Of a stretch of DNA of 64,000 bases, positions 34,854-47,297 are shown piece by piece. The notes under the pieces are model-generated. The model saw only the letters and a list, made by a program, of their open reading frames with translations. It had not been told where the DNA came from and made no database searches. The stretch lies in the NCBI RefSeq assembly GCF_932526225.1, contig NC_064036.1, forward strand, positions 1,178,001 through 1,242,000, read 5' to 3'. A program made the position numbers and the translations under genes. Source of the DNA: Nematostella vectensis (lineage: Eukaryota > Cnidaria > Anthozoa > Actiniaria > Edwardsiidae). Numbering within the stretch: position 1 is the stretch's first letter; every line of letters begins with the position of its first letter.

Positions 34854-37800
34854 TTATAATAACCACGTGGCACTCCAAAGCAGCAATACTGTAAATGTGC
34901 TACCCACAATTCCAGGCACGCTATTGTTAGGCGAAGTCACTTTATTTGGTCTTCCTGTGGTCCCTGCCGTCATACCCGTACCGCTGGTCATTACTGTTGT
35001 GGGCGCCACGCCGTTGCAGTAATCTTTTGAGCATTTGTTTTTAATGTAAATGCAGCTTTTGACAGTCAGGGTTTGCGTTTCATTAAAAAACGACGAGCAA
35101 TTTGCACTTGGAACGAAGCAGTTTTTCATGTAAGAGTCTTTGTTGATCTTGGCACCGCCACCGTAGTCAAAGGTCAGCACCAGTTGAATGTATGCGCACG
35201 CAGTTCCATCAGAACACTGGACTACCTTCTCGTTCTCCTCGCAGCCATCACGTGTCTCATTGTAGCACTGGTAGCACTTGAGCGAGTAGACTGAAAATCG
35301 AAATGACACAATCTTATTAGAATTTCCATGGAGAACAAATACATTTTGGGTGCTAACCATGCTCCTCCTTGTAGAGAATGACGCCAAAATATAACGTGGT
35401 CGATTCTTAGGCATAGAGGGCGACTCAGGCAGCCGAATCATCTGACGACGCACACAGCTTTGGGTCGAAATTGCTTTTGTGGAGAGAGGAAAACGGAGAA
35501 CCCGAAGAAAAACCCTCGGAGTAAATGCGAAAACCAATAAACTCAACTCACGTCGGAACCGGGGATTGAACCCGATACTTAGTTGTGGAGAGGCACAAGC
35601 GCTACAGAGCGACGCTTTGCCAACTACGCCATTCGGGCTCCCCAGTAAATTAAAACATTTATAATATTTCGTGTATGTGTTTGTATTTTATAGCCGTAGA
35701 GTTAAAGATCGTTTGAGATAATTTTATCTCTCTATTCATTGATCGTAAAGGGGCCAGGTTTCACTATCCATTTATTTTTCCTATTGTTGAATCCCCCTTC
35801 GTCTCATATCAACGTGAAGGGTGGCGATCCGTTCCATGTACCACTCCAAATTGCGCAAATCTCGCAAATCTCCTCTCCATGACACAAACGTCAACGGTTA
35901 ATGAATATTGTACTAGATTGATGAATTAAGGAAGAGGCGTGGCTTTTACAATACCCAATAGATTCATGCTCTGGCCTCGGCCCCACTTTCCGATATGTCA
36001 TAGACATGGAATGGAATCGCAACCCTCCCCATCCCCTCAACACACGCACACGCACGCACGCACTCACACACACAATATAACATTAACCTACGTGTAGCCG
36101 CTGATTCGCATAAATATCCTCGATATTTTCGCGAGTCAGTGGCGAAGGCTATATAATATATGGTTACAGACGAAATATGGCATAATAAGAGAATAAATAA
36201 ACAGTCAAGGATTTGTCGCATTCGTGAACTATTTAAAGGCTATAACAGGCTACAATTATAACTTAATTTATAACTTTGGTGCATAGTTTATTATTTTTTT
36301 AGTTGGCTCCATCATCAGGGCGTGTCTGGGCCCCTCGCGGAACCTTACGGGACACGCATATCAGCGTATGCAAACGACTTGTTCTTCAGAAAGGAATGTA
36401 ATCATTACACATCCAGCCACATATCCACGGAAGGAGATGGCGTCACGTGCTAATCAGGGATAATCTTACACGCGACTCACACTATCCATGTTACAAACAA
36501 AAACTAAAATAACTGCATCAATATTACACCAGGGCCGAATGTGATAAAAATTATCTCCTGAATAGTTTCTAACAGTAAGGAACTGTGGGGATTCCCTACG
36601 AAACTGCTACGCTCTCCTCTCCCCTCACCTCGCATCCCTTCGAGCGTTTTTTCGTTCCATAATAATGGCTAGAGCGAAAAGTAGTCATTTTTCACATATA
36701 TCTTCTTTTTAGGATTTCCTTTCCTTTTCCATTACATTTATTTTAAAGGTTTAGATTTATTTCATTGGAATGGTTGGATCCAGGGTTTCTAAAAACACCA
36801 AAATATAATGCATTACTGGATGTATATTTGCAGATATTAATTCCCATGGGGATGGAAAATCACCACTTAAAATGGTACATTAAAACTTCAGTATTGCATC
36901 TTATCTAAAATTGTGTCTGACACTATATTCTATCTTTGAAATCCTGTTTCATCCATTACTTGTTCTTTGCAAGGACAAAGCTTGTCAGAATGTAGCTTTA
37001 CAAATGACATTAATGAAACTTTTATTAAGGAAAGGGTTTTTTTAGGGCAAGATACTTAAACTTTATAACACTAGCAACAACCTTGTTCTTTTTCAATAAT
37101 AGAATTCTGTTCACATAGCTTGGATAGCATAGACATGGCCTCTTTAGAGGCCTGTGGTGATGAAGGGGTTAAGATACTGGGAAAGGGGAAATGTCAAGAA
37201 ATGCTCAATCAAATTATTTTCATTACTGTTATATTTTTTTTACAAACCTTTCAAGTTGAGTCAATTCCCTTTATGTCTCCTCCCCCGTCGACTATTTTTT
37301 AGTCAATTGATATTCTTTCCTTCCTCTCTACCCCAAACATAGATCAATAAAAGGGTTTGGTTTGAAATTAGAAGTTAGCATTTTAGCACTGTCAGTGATG
37401 CCTTAGATGTTTTTTTTAGGATTTGCTTCCAAAATCAATTTGTTTTTTCTTCATTGCATTCATTTTGAAGTAGGCCACCAACAACAAGGCCACTATGTGG
37501 TAAATGGTGGGTGCACCAATATGTAATGCATGAAAGGGGATATATTTTTGGATTTTAATTTCCAGACATTTTTCTGAATATTCGGTCCAATGAAGGAGAG
37601 AATCGCCACTAAATCAATACATAAAAATTACAGTATGGCATCTAAACAGTCTAAATATATTATTTCAAATCTGTGGAATGCTGTTACATCCATGACCTAT
37701 TCTGCACAAGGGCAAAGCTTGTCGGAGTATTGTTTTGATTAAAAAAAATATATTTATAAACTTCTATGATGGGACATAAGAATTTACCATTAGACTCTTG

Positions 37801-38533
37801 ACAACTTTGACAGCCATATTCACACCAGGAATTGTGTTTGTTAACTTTGATGTACTGCATAATTTAAATTATTGAATAAGGCCTGGATCCATTTGGTTGG
37901 TACAATAAATAAATCTCAGTAAAGAGCAGGATCCTAGATCCCCCAAAAATACCTCAATCAGTCAACACAGAAGGTGTTCAATGCTGGCTCCGCTTTTAGG
38001 CATTGCCTAAATCTATATTATGTGTAAAAGCACGATGGTTTCGGCGGTCAGACAGCTGAGAACGTTACGCTGACTCCATCGTCATTTCACTGCGTATTAC
38101 GCTTACGAATATGAAATCGACCTGCGCCTTAATATGACATTCTCTCCGGCCCAATGCACACGAATACAATATAAATAATCAGAAAAAGCAATATAGTTGA
38201 ACCCTCTTGTGGTAAAGTTAAGATATCCAATAGCCTTATCAGGGTTCGTTTGCAAATACTCTAAATTCTAGTGTCAAAAAGATAAAGCCTAGAATTTCTT
38301 TTGCAATTTCGTTAGTGATGTAACCAGCTCATGCGAGAAAACAAACAGTATTGGTAAGACTAATGTGGGGGGCATGGCAGCGATTCAGCTCAACCGTAAC
38401 AACAAATGCACATCTCTAGTTGCAGGCTGATAAAACATAAAATAAAGACTAAATACTTGACTGGCTTACCATTCTGAGCGAATCCCAGCACCACGCAAAG
38501 TACAAGTAGATTTCTCAGCGCGGTCGAACCCAT
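34854..38533 (-). CDS. Ly6/uPAR (three-finger) GPI-anchored protein
   Basis: Exon 1 is 38533-38470 (signal peptide, start MGSTALRNLLVLCVVLGFAQ). Exon 2 is 35290-34854. The phase-1 join gives 166 residues. The mature part begins LKCYQCYNETRDGC and ends its domain with CSKDYCNG. This is the LU-domain pattern with the final CN. It then has a Thr/Gly/Ser linker and a hydrophobic C-terminal tail (STFTVLLLWSATWLL), as expected for GPI attachment. Likely a surface protein; ligand unknown. The 3.2-kb intron holds a SINE and an old duplication. Confidence 0.88.
35350..35645 (-). mobile_element. tRNA-derived SINE
   Basis: On the minus strand an A-box-like TGGCGTAGTTGG (35631-35620) and a B-box-like GGGTTCAATCCCC (35573-35561) are followed by a body with CTCCGAGGGTTTTTCTTCGG and TTCTCCGTTTTCCTC. 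The acceptor ends do not pair, so it is not a functional tRNA. It lies in the intron of the Ly6 gene, in the same orientation as that gene. Confidence 0.75.
36715..37760. repeat. Old diverged tandem duplication in the Ly6 intron
   Basis: Two blocks (about 36715-37010 and 37420-37745) share ordered motifs: TGTAATGCAT/AATGCATTA, GGATGTATATTTG, GATTTTAATT/GATATTAATT, CAGTATGGCATCT/CAGTATTGCATCT, TACATCCAT and AAAGCTTGTC. No coding potential is seen. Confidence 0.6.
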
Positions 38534-38647
38534 GTTGCAGCAGAACAAAAAATCAAGATGCTTGAAAGAAGTTAAAAATGTGGTTTGTAGAACGTCTCGT
38601 CTCTCAGAGATGTGACTTGAATGAATTCCGACGGGGAGAGGCGATCA

Positions 38648-38654
38648 TTATATA
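38648..38654 (-). promoter_or_regulatory. TATA box candidate of the minus-strand Ly6 gene
   Basis: On the minus strand TATATAA lies 115 bp before the ATG at 38533. Confidence 0.5.
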
Positions 38655-38901
38655 AAACTTGATACAGCGGGGGGATAGAATTTCACCACTTCCGGTTTGA
38701 GTGAACCCCACATATTTGATGATGCAGTTGGGTGCGACCATTTTCCGGTCTGTTTTTCTCGCCTTGTCGGGGGAGGGAGTTGATTTATTATTCCTCCCGT
38801 CCCTTGTTTAAGTGTAAAATTCTTAAATGTTTAGCGGTCAATGTAATTTAGGTCTGACCTGTAATGAGGCATCACGTTTAAGGCTAGATTTGTGGGTTGT
38901 T

Positions 38902-38934
38902 GTGACGAAAGGCCTGATGAGGCCTCTTCGTCAC
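38902..38934. other. Perfect composite hairpin
   Basis: GTGACGAA pairs with TTCGTCAC, and inside it GGCC pairs with GGCC around a TGATGA loop, with only small bulges. It resembles a terminal hairpin of a mobile element; no family assigned. Confidence 0.5.
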
Positions 38935-39872
38935 TATGCTATCGTGCGGATAAATAAATAAGAGTGTAACCATTTCACTTCTACCAGGCGTTCCTGATAG
39001 TAGTTTTAGAACGTGATAGTATTTTATTTGTTTTAAGGAGGGTCGTCTTACAGCGGCGCATCGCGGCCGAGAAGGAAGGATGAGAGCGCGGTCAAAATAA
39101 TGCTGTTTACGTACACACATTCCCAGGGTAAGACAGGTGTTGTTATTCAAGTAAAACACAGAAAAGAGACGTGATCATTTTATTACAAACTGCAAAAATA
39201 AAGCAGTTTTCCCCAAGCTCTACTATAGATGGTGTCATAGAGTTCATTAGCTGATTACGGCACAGCCTTACCAACCTCTCAGTCAGTCTCCAGCCAATCC
39301 CAGTACTAGCTCGAATATTTTCACGATTGATCACCCTGTAATTGTCCTATAATTGTCTTATATCCTAGAATAAAGGTCACAGTAAACTCTCATTGCTTTG
39401 CGATGTGTATTCATGCAATAACCAAGAGATTAAACATCACCACACATATCATAATCAACACCACCATACTATCCTGTCGCCTTTGCTATGAGAACGTGAT
39501 TCGTTATATAGCGTCCCCCGGAGATAGCGGATAATGTCATTACAAAATAATAAAGGGCACAACCGCACACCCTTTGGGAGGGGGGGGGGGGGCTATTTAA
39601 GCTATAACTGCTTTAACTTCTGAACCATAGCAGCTAAGAGGCTAAAACTTTATGACTTTTTCTAAAATCTATCAGCGAACGATTTATTGGGGACCTTAAG
39701 ATCCGGGAGACGGCGGTGAGAAATCAGCGGACACGGCCGAGGGGACCTGGGGTCGAGACCCCCCCACCAACGCGCGGGAAAAACAAACCCTAAGATTTGA
39801 AGTGGAGGCGGCGAGCATAAACACCTAAGAGTGGATTCACAAACCCCGAGTTTATTTTGGTTTCTTTTTCTT

Positions 39873-40521
39873 ATGACGTCGTTTAAAAAGACTAGAGAAT
39901 ATTTGGTTGGGTCATACATGAGTGATATCATTTCCGATGAAGAATTTGTGCTCTTGTACGACAGTAGTTTTTCGAGAAACTTAGAATTGCCATATGAAGA
40001 TTATGGAGCTCGATGAAATGCCAAATTCGGAATGTCAAGCAGAGTTCAGGGTAGATAAAGGCGACTTGCCTAGGTTGGCAGAGAGTTTACAAATACCTGA
40101 CACTTTTGTGTGCAATCAGGGTTCTGTCAGTGAAGGCATGGAAGGCCTTTGCATGTTGCTTAGAAGATTATCTTACCTATGTAGATACTCACATATGATC
40201 CCAAGGTTCGGTAGACCAGTGCCTGTACTGAGCATGGTAACAAACCAAGTTCTCGATTTTATTTACGACACACATGGACATCGAGTCCTAGAGTGGAATC
40301 ATGACCTTCTTGGACCATTTCAGCTTCAAACTTATGCAGACGTTGTGCATGCCAAAGGTGCTGCACTTGATAACTGCTTTGGCTTTGTTGATGGCACTGT
40401 GAGGCCCATTGCAAGACAAGATCATGTGCAAAGAGTGGTATACAATGGGCACAAGAGAGTGCATGCCCTCAAAGTCCAATCTGTGGCCTTGGGATAATTG
40501 CACACATGTATGGGCCTGTTG
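39873..40521 (+). pseudogene. PIF/Harbinger transposase (HARBI1-like) fragment
   Basis: It starts at 39873 (MTSFKKTREYLVG...). A frameshift lies near 40005, between YEDYG and LDEMPNSECQAEFRV. The frame then runs through FGRPVPVLSMVTNQV and the DDE-type motif CFGFVDGTVRPIARQ, with the first catalytic Asp in VDGT. After a second frame shift near 40492 it reads IIAHMYGPV and a GTAAGT donor at 40522. No following exon with the remaining catalytic Asp/Glu is seen, so it is a dead partial copy. Confidence 0.82.
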
Positions 40522-43500
40522 GTAAGTAAAAATGAGTTTATCATTTAAAACATTCTTTGCAATTCTGTTGCATGAAAAAATTATGCTCATATTTAAGCAT
40601 GCCAACAAACAAACAGCAAAAACTGTAGTAAATTTTAGTAGTAATAATAGTAAAGTCTGGGTGAATGGAACCATAGCTTTGACATTAATGATCCATAACC
40701 CTTAAGGATGGTGTCCTGATATCAGCAGCAGGTCCAGGGGGGGGGGGGATGGGTGAGTTTTCACCCCCTTTTCTGAGACCAAACATCAATCATATACTGA
40801 TCACACTGACAACAAACGCCTCAACAAGGCTTTGGTTCTACAAGCATTTAAAATTTCACCCCCCTCCCCCACTTTAAAATCCTGTATCTGGCCCTGGATA
40901 TTTCCAGTATTGAGTTTCATCTGTAGGGGGGAGGATTCTTGTTCTCAACACAATTGAGAAATGTACTGTTTTTAAAAACTGTAAATCATATTTGTTTTGA
41001 ATTTCAAATGGCAACCGTTTTTTTTCACACATAGGTTTCCCAAAAACTAAAAGTAGTGAATTTTTTCATATTTTGGTCCTGTTTCTCAGATTTAAATGCT
41101 TCTTTTGACTTTATAAGTTTGTTTAGGTTTCACAACAGCGCTAGAATTTTTTACCTCGGATATTTGGGGGGAGGGGTGGGTGCTCTCTCAAAGCTGTTGT
41201 TAAAAATGTCACTAAGATTTACTAGATGACACTTTAAAAGCTTATAATATGCATTTATCATTACAATGAGCAGTAATATATGCATGCAAATACTTTTTTC
41301 TGTAATAATTCCAGATTTTGTTTTCTTTTGCAAAAATCATAAGAATCCAAGATGGCGGATCCAAGATGGCGGGAATTCTTACATAAAAATGATTAGCGTA
41401 CCTACCAGCAACCTATAAAAATATTTCTTCTCTTCCGGTGCCCATATATGGGCAGTAGGAATCCTACCAATTCTTACCGCAGCGACGTCATATTCCTACC
41501 AAATTACAAGGCTCGGTCACATATTATAACGTGACCGCTTAGCAAGGATCACTTGGATTCTGTAACTCGTTGAGAACAGAAGTTCTCTATACTATCTAGC
41601 CTCTTTCAAATCTTACCCCTCTGGTGTATGAAACTCCAGTTTGGTTACACTGTGTGCTGAGTTCAACCCCCTGTGCACACGTACTCAACAAGCTAAATGG
41701 CTACACAACGAATCTGCCCCGAGTTAAGGGGACTTGGGATTTCAGCGCAAAACCATTAATTTTTATCCAAATTGACTTATCGTTCAGAAGCATAAAATAC
41801 TGGACACGTTTATTGCCAAAGGATGACCAGGCTCTTTTGAAAACAGTAATTTATATGGAATGTGTGAAGTATAACAAACATTTAAAAATTAGCTCAGCTT
41901 ACTCGGCTCTTATGACAACAGGAAATATACTAACGAACGCAATAAACTGAAAATTGTTTAAGAATAATAAGCAGAAGCCTATCAGTTAGCCTACCTGTTA
42001 GCTAACCCTGCTATAAAGCAAAGAATTGCTCTAACTCTACTAACAATAAGAAACCACATAATTATACAAAGGCTGAAGAAAGAATTAAATTAATTAAATT
42101 TCGTAGTCAAATGCAAAGGATTTAACAGGGTAAAACTGTGATCATAAATCCTACAGCTAATATAGAGGGGATAAATGCAAAACTGACATACGACTGTTTC
42201 CTATTAATGGCAAATATTAAAAAAAATAGGCTGTTTCTATAACAAAACTAGTCTGCGTCTGTCTGTCTGTCTAAAGTGATCGCCTTATCAGGCTGGTGGA
42301 TCATTATATCCTAATCTTTTTGCATTGTAAAGCCGTTAAAAGGTTGATTTTGACATATCCGAATGATGCAAAATGATTTCAATGCAATATCTTATAATTT
42401 AGGCAATATTTGAAAGAATAGCTAGACATCGTATTTATGACGTCATTGTGACGTCATAATTGAGTCGACCACACCCAAAATAGAGCGTGACGATTCTGTG
42501 CATGCTGGTGATCATTGTCTGTAAGTTTGATGATCATAGCCTAAGCGGTTCATGAAATACGGAGGGGGGGGGGGGGGGGGCTTTTAGCCCAGTCTGAATA
42601 GGGTTAATATTTGAAGAGGGGGGGGGGGGGGGGCACGTGCGTGGCACCTTCCCTTGCTACGGCCGAGGCTATACGAATAATAATAATAAAACTACTTATT
42701 AACTATTATATATATTTTAAGTGATGCGTTCTAATGAATGCAGAATCAAATTGATATACTGGTGACCTAAATATTATTTTGTTATTTATTATTTGTGTTG
42801 TACTAATATCTTCAGCCTCAACTAAAATTAAGACGATTTTATATAAAAAAGAGCGTATAAATAAGTGGACTTTAACAGAACACTAGCATTCACACATTGG
42901 TCTGTTAAAGTCCACATATTGTATAAAGAAGCGCATTAAAAAAAAGTAATTATGCTAAACGGGATGTTCATGTTATCGAGATTTCAAGTTAGGGAGATGT
43001 CCGGGTTATTGAGGGTTTGAGTTATCAGTTTACTTCCGTATGATCCGGAATTCGAGTTTGTCAGTCAAGAAGTCAAAAGAAGGGGAAGTTTATTGAGAAT
43101 TCACTCCTGTTTAAACCTGATTTTTATCTGACACCCGGCTTGGATCATACTGGTAGTGAATGGGGGAACTAAAAACAAAACAAAATATCAGAAAATATCG
43201 TATAATAATAAACCACGCGTAAAGGAGTTTGATGTCTTGTCAACTGGCATATTTTCCGTTACGTTTATCAACAAGTTTGATGCGGCTTAGCAAATTTAGG
43301 CTTTGTGCGCAGTTTTCGATTTTCGCCAAATGTGATTTTTAAAGCAGAAAGTATACCAAAAAATATGTTATACATATAAAGTATGACACCGATTGGTGCT
43401 TTAGAGTATTTTCTTTTCCCAAAGGGATTTTGATGAGTTGCAATCAATTGTGAGGTTGATGATGTCTTGCATCATCCCCGCCATCTGTATCAAAATTATA

Positions 43501-44692
43501 TAAATAACAAAAGACAAATCTTGATCATCTCATAACAGAAAAAGAAAACATTGTAAAATACATCTTGGCAAATTTAGGCTTTGTTTAACTTTGAACTTAA
43601 GCTCCTAATTCGGCACATGGAACCATTCTCGGGTGCATATTTGCGCGCAACTTTCACGATTTTCACCAACTGTGATTTTTAGCACAAAAATATACCAAAA
43701 TTATATAAATGACATAAGGGAAGAATATTAATCATATAATAATGGAGGGGCAGCATTTCCGATTATATGCTACCAGCTTCAATGCTACCCACTTTTTCAC
43801 GGCAAACTCATAAAACAATCAACAGGTTTGGCAAATTTGGAAGCTTCTTTGTCGTTCTTGCATGTTCCTCTTCCGCCGGAAACCACTGTCAGGCCATCCT
43901 TCGATCAGCGCCACTGTCAATAACGTTCTTGAAAAAACTCGAGTTGAAAGTGTCAAGGATGCTCTCTACTAGCAAGTAAAGTGCTTACCATGCCATCTAC
44001 ACACAGCACGCTGTCAACACTTGACCCTCGGCGCTCAAGAGAAACACGAGGGCAGAACGAACTTGTGAGTATTTGGCAAACGGTAGAATTGTGGGCAGGT
44101 ACGAGTGCGAAATGTGCATAACAACCTTATATAGACGTATTTATACTTCAAATAGTAATATAAATCAATTTATGATAACTATACCTGTATACCAAACTTC
44201 CTAAGCCCTCCATTGTCTGCTCCTAAGCATGCAATCATTTTTTTTGCTTATATGACGTAGAAACATGAAAGTCAATGATTTGTGATTGACTCGTGCTCAC
44301 AAAAGTTTGTGTAATTTTATCTTTTAAACGCACCCCTGGATCCGTCACTGGATAGTGAAATACTGAGATCTGTAGGGGGTCAGGCGTAGTTTCACAAGAG
44401 AACACAATGGCATGTTCACTTGTTCCAATAAAAATGACGGGCAAGGTCGTATGCACATGAAAAGCTGGCATTATTATCAATGGAAGACACGCACGCGGGC
44501 GCCGACAATTTGATAGTGACAGGGAGGGTATTTTCCTGCTAGATATATCTTTTTCGCAGCCACTTTGCTTGTTTGAGTTTTTCTTTTGGAATGTCGCTGT
44601 GTCTTTTCGATAAGGATTGATTTATATGTTTTGCTTCTCGGGATTGCCGTTACCGACCCGCCAGATTTCAAATGGTCAAATGGTCGGTCCCC
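40522..44692. other. Intergenic, no gene recognised
   Basis: Contains long G-runs (40739, 42565, 42620), tandem YY1-like AAGATGGCGG motifs at about 41347-41372, a CArG-like CCATATATGG at about 41443, and two diverged copies of a 'gcaaatttaggctttg' block (43290 and 43567). An open frame at 41624-41950 has no family features. Confidence 0.5.
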
Positions 44693-44700
44693 TATAAAAT
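44693..44700 (+). promoter_or_regulatory. TATA box candidate of the plus-strand Ly6 gene
   Basis: TATAAAAT lies about 140 bp before the ATG at 44842. Confidence 0.45.
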
Positions 44701-44841
44701 AGGATTGACTACGCTTTACTAAGGTCAGTTTTTTTAACAGAATCACACAATTAATAAAATATGCGACCCTATCTCATAGTACACCTTGAAAAAGTTAAAT
44801 CTCCTTGCTCACTTTGCATTGTTTTAATTGTAGAGTACAAA

Positions 44842-45658
44842 ATGACGCGTGCTATCTCTACTTCCGGTTTCATCATCATCGTTGCCTTGACGGTCGTACT
44901 CTCAACACCAGGTACGAGTAGCAGCTTACTCATACGAGTAGTACGAGTGGCCACCGCAAGCGAAACCTCGGTAATTTTTTTTTGTACAAACGAATAAGCC
45001 GAAGCTTTCAAAGTAAAAAAAAAGAAAAGAATGGCTAATTTAAGTTTAAACGATTGCCATATACATCATGGGACGGATGTGCTGACCCCTAACTTCAAAT
45101 AAACATATCTCAAAACTCTTTTCCTTGTCACGACTTGTCCAGAGAGACAAATAGCTATAACATTAGTTGTGACGTAGACGACTCCCTTCAAACTACTATT
45201 TTCCTGGTTCTCTTTATGTGATATATACTCTTCTTGTCTTAGCGGAATCAATCAAGTGCTACGGATGTCTATCAAACTCCACGACATCATGTCACACAAG
45301 CGTTATCGACTGCCCCGGACATCACGATGCCTGTCACGCCATCCACTTTACCCTGTCACGCCCTGGTTTCTCCGTCGGTATTTACCACAAACAGTGCTCC
45401 TTCCTGGACTTCTGCCCAAGCCTTTGCCAAAGATACAACCAAACAGGGGCCGTGAGCGCCTGCGAGGTCGAGTGTTGCGTGACAGACTTATGTAACGCAA
45501 GGTTTGGTCCTACTAATGACGCTGTGATGTTTGATGGGGATAGCTCAGACTCTAAGTTCGCTTCGCCTCGCTGGTACACAGTGGCCCTGCTCGCATTGGT
45601 GGCTAGATGTGGCGCAGATTTGCTGGGTTTCTTGGCCTCTCTATATGGCGAACAGTGA
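44842..45658 (+). CDS. Ly6/uPAR (three-finger) secreted or GPI-anchored protein
   Basis: Exon 1 is 44842-44911 (signal peptide with FIIIVALTVVLSTP). Exon 2 is 45243-45658. The phase-1 join gives 161 residues. The domain opens IKCYGCLSNSTTSC and closes CCVTDLCNARF, the LU pattern including CC-x4-CN. The tail (WYTVALLALVARCGADLLGF) is hydrophobic but contains Arg/Cys/Asp, so GPI attachment is less clear than for the other Ly6 gene. Same two-exon, phase-1 layout as 34854-38533, which fits descent from one ancestral gene. Confidence 0.87.
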
Positions 45659-45700
45659 AGAACTCAAATGTTACTCCCCCTTTTTTATCTATCATGTGGA

Positions 45701-45960
45701 CATCAAGTGGGTGTCCAAGACTGGTCTCCGACATCAAGTGGGTGTCCAAGACTGGTCTCCGACATCAAGTGGGTGTCCAAGACTGGTCTCCGACATCAAG
45801 TGGGTGTCCAAGACTGGTCTCCGACATCAAGTGGGTGTCCAAGACTGGTCTCCGACATCAAGTGGGTGTCCAAGACTGGTCTCCGACATCAAGTGGGTGT
45901 CCAAGACTGGTCTCCGACATCAAGTGGGTGTCCAAGACTAGTCTCCCACATCAAGTACGC
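45701..45960. repeat. 31-bp tandem repeat (about 8 copies) in the 3' UTR
   Basis: Units of CATCAAGTGGGTGTCCAAG... every 31 bp begin about 40 bp after the Ly6 stop and before its poly(A) signal. All three plus frames are open through it, giving false Trp/Lys/Thr-rich frames. Confidence 0.95.
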
Positions 45961-46051
45961 TGGGTGTCCAAGACTTGTCTCCCTCTACCTAGATGTGGTT
46001 TTGCAAAAAGAACTTTGGAACTCCTGCGTCTCCTGGGGATTTTTATTTAAT

Positions 46052-46057
46052 AATAAA
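46052..46057 (+). terminator. AATAAA polyadenylation signal (plus-strand Ly6)
   Basis: AATAAA lies about 395 bp after the stop at 45658, downstream of the 31-bp repeats. Confidence 0.6.
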
Positions 46058-46494
46058 TATTGCAAGAGAATATTGTAGAAAAGGTGTTTTGCTCGGGAAA
46101 TCACATGCACGGCGTATAAACATAAAAGTACAGGTATAATGTGGTGAGGGTTTTCCGATATTTCGTTCCTGCTGTTACATCTGTATATCTATATATGAAT
46201 TAATAAATTCATCATGTAGATCTCTTTGTGGATTAAAATCAAGCTAACTATCTATCATAGGATGCAAATCGAGCGTATAAGGAAGGGAAAAGGTGACTGA
46301 GTCCTTGTTCTAACGTTCCCGTTTTCAAAGCCGCCTTCGCGGCGCTTTCAAAATGCGTCCCCGCAAACCGCTGAACAGGCTCGTGTCATTCATGATGTAT
46401 TTCAACTTTTAGCCAGCAACAAGTCGAAAACGCGGTATCCCTCCACTGACAAGCCCAAATCAAAACAATATTATTCTTAGTTCAAAAGATGAAA

Positions 46495-47297
46495 TCAACC
46501 CCTATGTTTCTTATGCTTCTTGTGTCGCTTATCGGCCACCTTGACTGGATTAGCGCCCCTCTGTAGTCGCGCAAATACTAGAGAAGGGTTGTCAAAACTT
46601 GGCAAAAACCAGCAAACTTCCTCCTCCCCGTGACAAACTAAACCATAACAATCATATCTTGATGTGTAAGCGACGGACACATTCTCTCTCTTGCAAGCGG
46701 CTTCCACGCAACTATTTAGCGGGTCATTGCGGAAGTGTCCAAGCATGAAACGCTCGACCTTTGGGCCCTCCAGCCCGTACATGAGCGTCACGTTTGTCTC
46801 GGGCTCTCCTACTTGTCCACAAATGGATGACAGTGTTGCTTTTGGCTTCGCGTGCCTTTTGTGATGATGAGGTTTTGAGGTGGCGGTTAGGAACACAACT
46901 AAAAAAAAGAAAACAATAAAATAGCTCTATCGTATTTTGTAGGACACATTCTTAAATGTTATCGTTTTAAGCCAAGTCCTTAGATGCGTCGTCGTGTATC
47001 CATATTACCATGTGTTACTGAAACGTACAATCGATCCTGAATTGTAACTATCTTTGTTTTGGAAAGCTTTTAAAGGAAAATAAATAAAAAAAAAATAAAA
47101 AAACGAGAAATCCTTTAGAAACCGTGACTCTAACAGTAACTTATGTCTATAATTACTGAATAAAAAACACTCCATAACCGTGAAGAACTTCGGAACAGGT
47201 TCTTTTCAAACGCAACATAAACAAACCACAGCTTACCCTGAAAAAGAAATAAAAAAACCGACGCTCGCCACAATATCTTGCCTTTCTCCAGTTGCAT
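46495..47297 (-). CDS. Small secreted Cys-rich protein, MANSC-like, with basic ends
   Basis: Exon 1 is 47297-47237 (an in-frame ATG at 47327 is possible). Exon 2 is 46898-46495. The phase-1 join gives 154 residues. A signal peptide (SVFLFLFQVVFLTATS) spans the splice. The core SCVEAACKRENVSVAYTSRY followed by DCYGLVCHGEEEVC fits the Cys spacing and vAY/CY.v.C pattern of MANSC/seven-cysteine modules. Both ends of the mature protein are His/Lys-rich (HHHKRHAKPK and KRHKKHKKHRG). Two Asn-glycosylation sites (NVT, NVS). MANSC assignment is by motif only; function unknown. Confidence 0.75.

Noticed and set aside
35561..35645. tRNA gene on the minus strand
   Set aside because: A and B boxes are present, but the acceptor arms do not pair and no anticodon arm of normal form is seen. 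The downstream body marks a SINE.
45531..46078. Three overlapping plus frames with Trp/Lys/Thr repeats
   Set aside because: Translation of the 31-bp 3' UTR repeat of the Ly6 gene; 31 is not a multiple of three, so all frames look alike.
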